Shown: positions 1 through 4,909, counted from the stretch's first letter. The stretch is 7,289 nucleotides of DNA from a bacterium (Candidatus Gribaldobacteria) CG_4_10_14_0_8_um_filter_33_9 (GCA_002785165.1 PFMI01000039.1:1-7289), one strand, 5' to 3'. Notes: generated by a model not told the origin, from the letters alone. Numbers and translations: made by a program.

Positions 1-251
1 ACAGTTAAAAAACCATAAATACTTCTGTTCTTTTTTGTGTTTGATATTTCAATCTTTGGATATTGGATTGCTTTATCACAAATCTCAAAATCAGGCAATC
101 AATATGCCAAAACGTATTTTCAGAAAAAAATCTCCGAAGGCAAAACTAAAGTTCAATCTCTTTGTTGCCTTAAACGTAGACTGATTGATATTATCTTTAT
201 GATGTTATGGAATGTTCCCTTTCGCCTCGCCCGAGTGTTCCGTTTTGATTC

Positions 252-270
252 TGCCGCGCTTCGCGCGGCA
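252..270. repeat. Perfect GC-rich hairpin, 8-bp stem with UUC loop
   Basis: TGCCGCGC (252-259) and GCGCGGCA (263-270) are exact inverted copies around a TTC loop. Flanking GAT/ATC can add three more pairs across a small bulge. No T-run follows on either strand, so it is not a normal intrinsic terminator. The right arm overlaps the distal half of a second possible pairing (179-187 with 269-277), so two mutually exclusive folds can be drawn. Its role is unknown. Confidence 0.6.
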
Positions 271-331
271 ATCAGTCGGGATTCTGTTCAAAATACTGCG
301 TTATTCACTTTGTATAATCTGCGCTCGCATC

Positions 332-362
332 GGAAAAACAAAAACTTCGTTTTTCTTTTTCC
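332..362. repeat. AT-rich hairpin, 14-bp stem with one C:C mismatch
   Basis: GGAAAAACAAAAAC (332-345) pairs with GTTTTTCTTTTTCC (349-362) around a TTC triloop, interrupted only by one C opposite C. The stem is A/U-rich and no U-tract follows it, so it does not look like a rho-independent terminator. It lies between the GC-rich hairpin at 252-270 and the terminator at 425-454. The CTTCG loop context is shared with both. Confidence 0.6.
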
Positions 363-424
363 TCTGCTTCGCTTGATAATGAGTTCTGACTTTTTCCAAC
401 AAACACCACGCTTTAGAAAAAACA

Positions 425-454
425 AAATGCCCGCCTTCGGGCGGGGCATTTTTT
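425..454 (-). terminator. Strong intrinsic terminator, effectively bidirectional
   Basis: AAATGCCCGCC (425-435) pairs with GGCGGGGCATTT (440-451) around a TTCG tetraloop, with one bulged G. Read on the minus strand, it lies about 37 bp past the stop of the membrane-protein gene and is followed by TTTTGTTTTTTC, so it should end that transcript. Read on the plus strand, the stem is followed by a run of six Ts (449-454), so it can also stop transcription from the left. The GC-rich stem, stable UUCG loop and U-tract are the standard signature. Confidence 0.9.
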
Positions 455-458
455 CGGC

Positions 459-478
459 ATTCGTTATTATTCGTTATT
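459..478. repeat. Tandem 10-bp duplication (ATTCGTTATT x2)
   Basis: Two exact adjacent copies of ATTCGTTATT lie at 459-468 and 469-478, between the terminator and the end of the membrane-protein gene. This is a small duplication, probably from slippage. No function is visible. Confidence 0.6.
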
Positions 479-490
479 TATGCTTTAAAT

Positions 491-1171
491 TTATCCTTTA
501 AGCTTGGTTTTTAATTCTTCCAGGGTCTCCTTGGCAATATCTTTTCCTCCAAGTCCAAAAGCAATTCCCGCGCTTATTACAATTAAAGCGACAAATCCGC
601 TAACCAAAATTTGAATGATTTCTCTGGCTACTCCCAATTGAGATAAGATGGCTAAAATAGCAAAAATCCAAACAGCCCACCTGACAATAATTCCCAAAAC
701 ATTAGCGCAACTAACTCCCATTTTATTTACCACTGCTTTAATAAATTTTTCAGCAAAATCAGCGACAATCACAGCAACCACAAAAATTGCTGTAGCCACT
801 ATTAGATTTGGCAGCCACGCAACAATTGCTTGTAAAAATTTCGCAAAAGCGTCTAATTCTAAAATTTCCACTGTAATTGATAAAAACACGATAGCCAAAA
901 CCCACTTTACAATTCCCCCGATAAAATCCGAAACCTTTATTTTTAATTCCGCTCCCTTAAGCGCCTCTTCCCATTTAGCGTTTTCAAAAATTCTATCCAC
1001 TTTTATTTTTTTCAAAATTTCAGCGATAAATTTTCCTATCCAAATAGAAATAAACCAACCAATAACAAGAATCAATAAAGCGCCCACCATTTTTGGGAAA
1101 AAATTTATAAATCCCTGTAAAAGATCTTGCAAGGATTCTATGGTAATTGTTAACCAATTTTGAATCATCAT
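491..1171 (-). CDS. MscS/CmpX-like conserved TM-helix membrane protein (no MscS beta domain)
   Basis: The 226-residue product is a polytopic inner-membrane protein with about five predicted helices, near residues 25-51, 83-105, 117-139, 157-178 and 184-206. The parts around 22-58 and 117-150 resemble each other (a Phe-Pro or Leu-Pro start, long hydrophobic helix, then a basic amphipathic stretch), as in proteins with repeated 'conserved TM helix' units. The last helix runs into GLGGKDIAKETLEELK (207-222), which resembles the pore-lining helix and following linker of MscS-family channels (typically GFGLGG-D-A). The chain ends there, so the cytoplasmic beta and alpha/beta vestibule domains of MscS are absent. 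Relatives such as CmpX are linked to membrane tension or envelope stress; conduction here is unproven. The start is the first of two adjacent Met codons, without a Shine-Dalgarno sequence. It is divergent from the HypF-like gene and closed by the terminator at 425-454. Confidence 0.8.
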   Translation of the reverse strand: MMIQNWLTITIESLQDLLQGFINFFPKMVGALLILVIGWFISIWIGKFIAEILKKIKVDRIFENAKWEEALKGAELKIKVSDFIGGIVKWVLAIVFLSITVEILELDAFAKFLQAIVAWLPNLIVATAIFVVAVIVADFAEKFIKAVVNKMGVSCANVLGIIVRWAVWIFAILAILSQLGVAREIIQILVSGFVALIVISAGIAFGLGGKDIAKETLEELKTKLKG

Positions 1172-1210
1172 AATTATATTTTATTAAACTTTCCCGACCT
1201 TTATATTATC

Positions 1211-1238
1211 TATCTTTTTATTATATAATAAAAAGATA
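1211..1238. promoter_or_regulatory. Perfect 28-bp AT palindrome with a -10 hexamer on each strand
   Basis: TATCTTTTTATTAT (1211-1224) is followed directly by its exact reverse complement ATAATAAAAAGATA (1225-1238). The symmetry places TATAAT on the plus strand at 1224-1229 and on the minus strand at 1225-1220, so two divergent -10 elements overlap at the centre. The -35 regions are weak: TTTATA at 1200-1205 with an 18-bp spacer on plus, and only a T-run on minus. Lying in a 116-bp divergent spacer, it may be a shared promoter/operator for the membrane-protein gene and the HypF-like gene, bound by a dimeric regulator. Cruciform formation is another possibility. The palindrome is seen directly; its role is inferred. 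Confidence 0.55.
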
Positions 1239-1257
1239 ATTTAAAAAACTGAAACCA

Positions 1258-1266
1258 TGTGGATAA
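1258..1266 (-). promoter_or_regulatory. Single perfect DnaA-box 9-mer (TTATCCACA)
   Basis: The plus strand reads TGTGGATAA, the exact complement of the consensus DnaA box TTATCCACA. It lies 20 bp past the AT palindrome and 21 bp before the HypF-like start codon. It is the only perfect box I noticed; a nearer match in mrdA (TTATCCAGT at 5035-5043) is coding. One box is not an origin, and dnaA or dnaN are not in view, so it may be a DnaA-responsive site in the 5' leader or chance. Confidence 0.3.
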
Positions 1267-1287
1267 CTTTATAAATAATAGAACATT

Positions 1288-2382
1288 ATGGCTCTTATTG
1301 CAAATAAAAAAACAAATAAAATTCTTGCGTTGGGCGCGGAGTCAACGGGAAATTTTAGCGTTTATTTTGGCGGCAAGGTTTATTTTTCTCCAGAATTTGG
1401 CGATTTGTTGGAAGAAAAAAACTTTCAAAAATTTAAAAAAATAGTTTTAAATTATTTAAAAGAAAATAAAATAAAACCAGATATTATTTTAACTGATTTA
1501 CATCCTTTTTATAAAACAACTATTTGGGGCGCGGAAATGGCAAAAAAATTTAAAGCCAAACATATCCAAGTCCAACATCATCTCGCCCATATTTTTTCCG
1601 CTATTGGTGAAAAAATAATAATTGAAAATTGTAAATTGAAAATTGAAAATTGTATCGGTATTGTCTGCGACGGTACTGGCTACGGAGAAGACGGAAAAAT
1701 TTGGGGTGGCGAGGTTTTTCAAATACAGACAGGCAAACTACAAACCAAACGAATAGGACATTTAGAAAACCAGACAATGCTCAGCGGGGATTTAGCGGTA
1801 AAAGAGCCAGTCAGAATGTTGATCGCGATATTGAATAAATTTTTAATTAAAAAAGAAATTTATAAATTTGTTAAAAAATTTTATACGCGCAATCAGTTTG
1901 AACTTTTGTATAATCAGCTTCAGCAAAACTTTAATTGTCAGGAGACTTCCAGCGCTGGTCGAGTATTGGACGCGGTTTCTGTTCTTTTGGGTTTTTCTGA
2001 AAATCAAAGAAATTACAAACACGAGTCAATTGATTTATTAGAAAAAAATTCCCATAAACCTTATCTTGGCTTAAAGCCAAAAATTACGAATTATGAATTG
2101 CTTACAACGCCTCTCTTTGAATATCTGATAAAAAATTTACATCGCGATAAAAAACGACTCGCCGCCGCCGCTCAACTTTATATCGCACAAGGACTATATA
2201 AAATATGTCAAATTTCAAATGTTGCATCTCAAATCTATTTTGCCGGAGGCATTGCTAATAATAAAATAATTTCAAGCTATTTAGAATCAAAAGGCGTTTT
2301 TGTAAATAAAAAAATTCCTCGCGGCGACGCAGGAATCAGCTTTGGCCAAATTATTTATTTTTTAACAAATTGGAACAAATAA
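1288..2382 (+). CDS. Stand-alone Kae1-like / HypF C-terminal carbamoyltransferase-type domain protein
   Basis: The 364 residues align along their whole length with the C-terminal Kae1-like domain of HypF, the carbamoyltransferase that makes the cyanide ligand precursor for [NiFe] hydrogenase with HypE. Visible landmarks: opening strand KILALGAES (11-19), then PDIILTDLHP (64-73), the metal-binding HxxxH in VQHHLAHIFSA (H97 and H101), CDGTGYGEDGKIWGGEVF (127-144, D128), SSAGRVLDAVSVLLG (221-235), FAGGIANNKII (318-328) and PRGDAGISFGQ (344-354, D347). The acylphosphatase, zinc-finger and YrdC domains that precede this one in full-length HypF (about 750 residues) are missing. No other hyp or hydrogenase gene is in view. 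TsaD/Kae1 proper is less likely because the HHLAH, DGTGYG and GRVLDAV blocks are HypF-like. The ATG at 1288 puts the first beta strand at the usual place; no Shine-Dalgarno is present. Residues about 110-122 come from a simple repeat. Confidence 0.8.
   Translation: MALIANKKTNKILALGAESTGNFSVYFGGKVYFSPEFGDLLEEKNFQKFKKIVLNYLKENKIKPDIILTDLHPFYKTTIWGAEMAKKFKAKHIQVQHHLAHIFSAIGEKIIIENCKLKIENCIGIVCDGTGYGEDGKIWGGEVFQIQTGKLQTKRIGHLENQTMLSGDLAVKEPVRMLIAILNKFLIKKEIYKFVKKFYTRNQFELLYNQLQQNFNCQETSSAGRVLDAVSVLLGFSENQRNYKHESIDLLEKNSHKPYLGLKPKITNYELLTTPLFEYLIKNLHRDKKRLAAAAQLYIAQGLYKICQISNVASQIYFAGGIANNKIISSYLESKGVFVNKKIPRGDAGISFGQIIYFLTNWNK
1621..1653 (+). repeat. AT-rich simple repeat inside the HypF-like gene
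   Basis: ATTGAAAATTGT at 1621-1632 is repeated at 1642-1653, and the 7-bp word ATTGAAA recurs in between (1635-1641). In frame it encodes a repeated Ile-Glu-Asn-Cys motif with Lys-Leu-Lys between the copies. It sits between the HHLAH motif and the DGTGYG motif, where HypF proteins usually have a short loop, and lengthens it by several residues without breaking the frame. It looks like a microsatellite expansion in a tolerant loop. Confidence 0.65.
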
Positions 2383-2383
2383 T

Positions 2384-2398
2384 GGATATTTGATATCC
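2384..2398. terminator. Weak hairpin between convergent genes
   Basis: GGATAT (2384-2389) and ATATCC (2393-2398) pair around TTG, 1 bp after the HypF-like stop codon and 12 bp before the lamin-tail stop codon. The stem is only 6 bp and neither side has a proper U-tract, so it is at best a weak bidirectional terminator. No better one is present in the 28-bp gap, so the two convergent transcripts probably overlap. Confidence 0.25.
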
Positions 2399-2410
2399 GT
2401 CATTTGTAAT

Positions 2411-3673
2411 TTATATTTCGTCTTGTTTTTGAAGATGTTTTTTCAAAAAGAAAATTGCAACTCCTGCAATAATAGCTATTACTATAACAATTAAAAAAAT
2501 TAATAAGGAATTTGGGGACCAAGGAATTTGTTCAGCCGCTGTCGCGGCAAATTTTTTATTGGGATAGAATTTAGAATTCTCTTTTAAAGTTTTTGTTCCA
2601 TTATTTTTTTCTGAATTTTTTTCTAAAGACAAAGGCGCGGAAATAATATTTGCAGACCCGGGCGTTAAAATAGAACTCCATGCCCAGTCGTTAGACTCTA
2701 AGCGATTATAAGATTGACCAATGGGCGCTTTTTTATAAATAACATTGTCCAAAACATTTCCATTTGGCTGAATAAGCGACAAACCGTCATCGCTATTATT
2801 TAAAGTAATTTTAGTAGTAGGGCGAGAAAGAGTTAAAAAGGATTTTCCTTTAATTTTTGTTCCATGTGGAAAAATATAAACATTGATTGAACCTTTAATA
2901 TCTTGAATTTTCCAATTTGAGAGATCAGCTTCTTGCTCATTTAAATTTTTTATTTCAATCCATTCCTCTGTGTCGTCCGCGCCTTCTGGCGCGGCTAGAA
3001 TTTCGTTTATCACAATGCCGGAAGAATAAGTTTGTTGAAAACTGTCTTTAACAATTTTAACAGGAGTAGAGGTGGATGCAGGAGTAGAGGTGGATGCAGG
3101 AGTAGAGGTGGATGCAGGAGTAGAGGTGGATGCAGGCGCAATCTCTAATTGGGGTATTTGAATTGAACTATTTTTATTTTTCGGCGTTCCGCCTGATGCT
3201 TGGCTTGTTTGCCAATTATTGTTTGTTTTTCTTTCCATTGTTTGTTTGGTTTCATTATCGCCGCCAAACCAACCAGAAGAACAATTTAAAGAGTCAATTA
3301 AATTTCCAAAATTGTCATAAAGTTTTAATTCTTCGCCATTATTTTTTAAAGCGCCGGTATAAATTTGATCGGCAGAAACAGACGGCAGAGTATTATCATT
3401 TGTTCGCTCTAAAAGAAAAAAATTTTTAGAATAGAGATTGCCTGCAAGATTAATTTCCGGACTTCCATCGGTTGCTTTAAGTTTCCAACCCTGTAAATTT
3501 ATTGTCATGTCGGTATTATTGTACAATTCAATCCATTCGTCATTAGGCGACACTTTTGTCCCCATCCATGCGATTTCATTAATAACCACATCCAAAGAAT
3601 TGGCAGCTGAAATATAAGAAAAAAAAGAAAAACAAAAGAAAAAAATAATTAAAATTTTTTTAAAAAATGACAT
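2411..3673 (-). CDS. Secreted membrane-anchored protein with two lamin-tail domains
   Basis: The 420-residue product starts with a signal peptide (basic MSFFKK, a very hydrophobic run to about 21, likely cleavage near ISAA at 21-24). Two lamin-tail (LTD) domains follow, one near 27-165 opening with VVINEIAW and DEWIELYN, the other near 219-345 opening with IVINEILA and EEWIEIKN. Both show the family pattern of VINEI, a WIEL/WIEI strand, a LxxWK/LSNWK strand and a late SxxGGTP or LTPGSAN turn. They are joined by a Ser/Thr/Pro/Ala linker with four exact ASTSTP units (181-204). A single helix (about 389-410) and KKHLQKQDEI tail anchor the C-terminus with the LTDs outside. LTDs are small beta-sandwich binding modules common in surface proteins; the ligand is unknown. 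No enzyme domain is present. It begins 12 bp after the ruvB stop, suggesting one transcript. No Shine-Dalgarno is visible. Confidence 0.85.
   Translation of the reverse strand: MSFFKKILIIFFFCFSFFSYISAANSLDVVINEIAWMGTKVSPNDEWIELYNNTDMTINLQGWKLKATDGSPEINLAGNLYSKNFFLLERTNDNTLPSVSADQIYTGALKNNGEELKLYDNFGNLIDSLNCSSGWFGGDNETKQTMERKTNNNWQTSQASGGTPKNKNSSIQIPQLEIAPASTSTPASTSTPASTSTPASTSTPVKIVKDSFQQTYSSGIVINEILAAPEGADDTEEWIEIKNLNEQEADLSNWKIQDIKGSINVYIFPHGTKIKGKSFLTLSRPTTKITLNNSDDGLSLIQPNGNVLDNVIYKKAPIGQSYNRLESNDWAWSSILTPGSANIISAPLSLEKNSEKNNGTKTLKENSKFYPNKKFAATAAEQIPWSPNSLLIFLIVIVIAIIAGVAIFFLKKHLQKQDEI
3063..3134 (-). repeat. 18-bp minisatellite, four perfect copies, in the LTD linker
   Basis: The unit GGAGTAGAGGTGGATGCA (plus strand) is repeated exactly four times at 3063-3080, 3081-3098, 3099-3116 and 3117-3134. 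On the coding strand each unit encodes Ala-Ser-Thr-Ser-Thr-Pro. The copies are identical even at third codon positions, so the array is recent or kept uniform by slippage. Gain or loss of a unit stays in frame and changes the linker between the two LTD domains by six residues. Confidence 0.95.
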
Positions 3674-3685
3674 GAAATTTTAGAT

Positions 3686-4705
3686 TTAAAATAATTCCTG
3701 TTGCGGTTCTTTTATTTTTAAGTATTGGTAAGCCGCCTTGGTAACAATTCTTCCTCTCGGCGTTCTTTCAATAAAACCCAGTTGCATTAAATAGGGTTCA
3801 TAAATTTCCAAAATAGCGTCTTGTTCTTCAGATGAAGCCGCGGCTAGCGCCTGAAGTCCAACAGGGCCTTTGTTAAATTTTTTAATAATGGTTTCCAATA
3901 TCCTTCTGTCGCTCAATTCAAGCCCTAATTGGTCAATTTCTAAAGATTCCAATGCTTTTTGGGCTATTTGTTTAGTGATTATTCCTTGCCCTTCTATTTG
4001 GGCAAAATCCCTTGCTCGTTTGAGAAGACGATTTGCCACGCGCGGAGTAAAACGCGACCGCGCGGCAATGGTTTTAACGGCTTCGGGCTCAATGTCTATT
4101 TTTAAAATTTGCGCAGATCTTTGAATAATTTTTTCTAAATCCTCTTGAGAATAAAAATCAAGTTGAAAAGTGGCGCCAAACCTGTTTCTCAAAGGCGAAG
4201 ACAGAAGAGCGATTTTAGTGGTCGCGCCAATTAAAGTAAAACGGGGAAGTTTCAATTCCATGGTGCGAGCCATAGGTCCGCTGCCAATAATGATATTCAA
4301 TTTAAAATCCTCCATAGCGGAATAAAGATATTCTTCCAAGACTTTTTTTATTCTGTGAAATTCATCAATAAAAAGAACATCGCCCTCTTCCAAATTAGTT
4401 AAAATTGCCGCCAAATCGCCCGCTTTTTCAATAACAGGACCAGCTGTAACGCGAATATTAACTCCCATTTCTCTGGCAACAAGATGCGAAAGAGTGGTTT
4501 TTCCCAAGCCCGTGTTCCCATAAAAAAGTAAGTGCTCTGGCGTTTCTTTTCTTTGTTTTGCCGCTTGTAAAATTATTTTTAGATTTTTTTTTACTTTTTC
4601 CTGCCCAGCGTATTCTTCCCAAATTTTTGGTCTTAACGTTGTGTCTAAGGTTTTATCTTCAGGTTTTTTTTCAAAAATAACTGAAGTGGTTGACAAGTTT
4701 TTCAT
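3686..4705 (-). CDS. ruvB: Holliday junction branch-migration ATPase RuvB
   Basis: RuvB forms hexameric rings that drive branch migration of Holliday junctions with RuvA. From the ATG at 4705 the protein has 339 residues, the usual length. Landmarks: LRPKIWEEYAGQ (24-35), Walker A GNTGLGKTT (63-71), Walker B LFIDEFHRI (111-119), sensor 1 LIGATTK (158-164), arginine-finger region PLRNRFG (171-177), sensor 2 RSRFTPRVANRLLKRARD (216-233), and the C-terminal winged helix with GPVGLQALAAA (280-290) and YEPYLMQLGFIERTPRGR (302-319). The frame is open up to 4828, but the extra 41 residues read through the leader inverted repeat and match nothing in the family, so the internal Met is the start; no Shine-Dalgarno precedes it. 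Departures from the usual sequence are GNTGLGKT for GPPGLGKT, LRNRFG for LRDRFG, and RSRFTPR for RSRGTPR; catalytic Lys, Asp-Glu and Arg are kept. ruvA and ruvC are not in the window. Confidence 0.97.
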   Translation of the reverse strand: MKNLSTTSVIFEKKPEDKTLDTTLRPKIWEEYAGQEKVKKNLKIILQAAKQRKETPEHLLFYGNTGLGKTTLSHLVAREMGVNIRVTAGPVIEKAGDLAAILTNLEEGDVLFIDEFHRIKKVLEEYLYSAMEDFKLNIIIGSGPMARTMELKLPRFTLIGATTKIALLSSPLRNRFGATFQLDFYSQEDLEKIIQRSAQILKIDIEPEAVKTIAARSRFTPRVANRLLKRARDFAQIEGQGIITKQIAQKALESLEIDQLGLELSDRRILETIIKKFNKGPVGLQALAAASSEEQDAILEIYEPYLMQLGFIERTPRGRIVTKAAYQYLKIKEPQQELF

Positions 4706-4741
4706 AATATGATAGAATAAACAATATAAATGTAAGTAGTT

Positions 4742-4853
4742 CTTGGGCTGAAATTCCGGAATTTTTTTTAACGGGCAATTTGGTTTTCGAACGAGATTGT
4801 TCCTTAAAAAAATTCTGGAATTAAGCAAAAATAAATTTTGTATTTAGCCCAAG
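4742..4853 (-). other. Two-tier inverted repeat: putative structured ruvB leader RNA
   Basis: Outer arms CTTGGGCTGAAAT (4742-4754) and ATTTAGCCCAAG (4842-4853) pair with one bulged base. Inner arms, about 19-20 bp (4752-4771 and 4804-4822), pair with one mismatch and one unpaired base, giving AATTCC-x-GAATT plus an A/T tract. In the RNA read toward ruvB, a small hairpin (CAAAA and UUUUG, within 4826-4840) sits on the 5' side between the tiers, so a three-way junction is possible. The apical loop (4772-4803) contains GAAC-N6-GUUC. It follows a good promoter (4877-4905) and ends 36 nt before the ruvB start. It could be a regulatory leader, a separate small RNA, or a palindromic mobile remnant; I saw no clear target-site duplication. 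It resembles no riboswitch class I can name. Confidence 0.5.
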
Positions 4854-4876
4854 GAGTATTTATATTGATTAACAAA

Positions 4877-4905
4877 ATATTAACAGAATAAAAAAAGATT
4901 GTCAA
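4877..4905 (-). promoter_or_regulatory. Sigma70-type promoter for ruvB
   Basis: On the minus strand a perfect -35 TTGACA (4905-4900) is followed after exactly 17 bp by TAATAT (4882-4877), with TG one base upstream giving an extended -10. The -35 begins 4 bp after the mrdA stop codon. Transcription should start near 4870, leaving a leader of about 165 nt before ruvB that includes the inverted repeat. A weaker CTTACA-16-TATCAT pair just before the ATG could give an almost leaderless transcript but is less convincing. Confidence 0.7.
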
Positions 4906-4909
4906 AAAA

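Larger units (their letters stand above)
1..424. other. Intergenic stretch without a supported gene
   Basis: I see no credible gene here. A plus-strand open frame runs from 37 across the terminator to 501, but its product has no recognisable domain and it crosses a strong terminator hairpin, so it is treated as chance. A second frame is open from 2 to a TGA at 182-184, with an internal ATG at 104 and a basic 26-residue end, and also matches nothing I know. The stretch holds two hairpins (252-270 and 332-362), a 9-bp inverted repeat (GACTGATTG at 179-187, CAATCAGTC at 269-277) and an isolated TATAAT at 313-318 with no good -35. Its base composition is patchy, with GC-rich words between 225 and 375. 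It could be a decayed gene or an untranslated or regulatory region. Confidence 0.55.

Noticed and set aside
2..184. Open plus-strand frame with a basic C-terminal end (ATG at 104)
   Set aside because: Short, open only because it enters from the window edge, without recognisable motifs or a start signal. It could be a gene tail, but nothing supports it.
285..318. Promoter around TATAAT at 313-318
   Set aside because: No -35 resembling TTGACA at 16-18 bp; the nearest, TGTTCA at 285-290, is 22 bp away. Not listed as a feature.
37..501. 154-codon plus-strand open frame
   Set aside because: It crosses the strong terminator at 425-454, has no domain I recognise, an odd composition, and ends inside the 3' end of the opposite gene. 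Treated as chance.
648..1163. 171-codon plus-strand open frame opposite the TM-helix gene
   Set aside because: Mirror frame of a well-supported membrane protein; its Thr/Ala/Ile-rich sequence is what the antisense of hydrophobic codons gives.
1211..1266. Replication origin
   Set aside because: Only one perfect DnaA box, no cluster, and no dnaA, dnaN or similar neighbour.
3063..3134. CRISPR array
   Set aside because: Units are directly adjacent without spacers, 18 bp long, and encode a protein linker in frame.
4706..4828. N-terminal 41-residue extension of RuvB
   Set aside because: It reads through the inverted repeat, lacks RuvB homology, and the internal ATG at 4705 gives the normal length and N-terminus, downstream of the promoter.
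4742..4853. 6S RNA, tmRNA or a known riboswitch
   Set aside because: At 112 nt it is shorter than typical 6S RNA, it has no tRNA-like or tag-coding part, and no aptamer core I recognise. Only an uncharacterised structured leader is claimed.
4742..4853. MITE with target-site duplication
   Set aside because: The outer arms resemble terminal inverted repeats, but flanking bases show no clear direct duplication. Kept only as an alternative.
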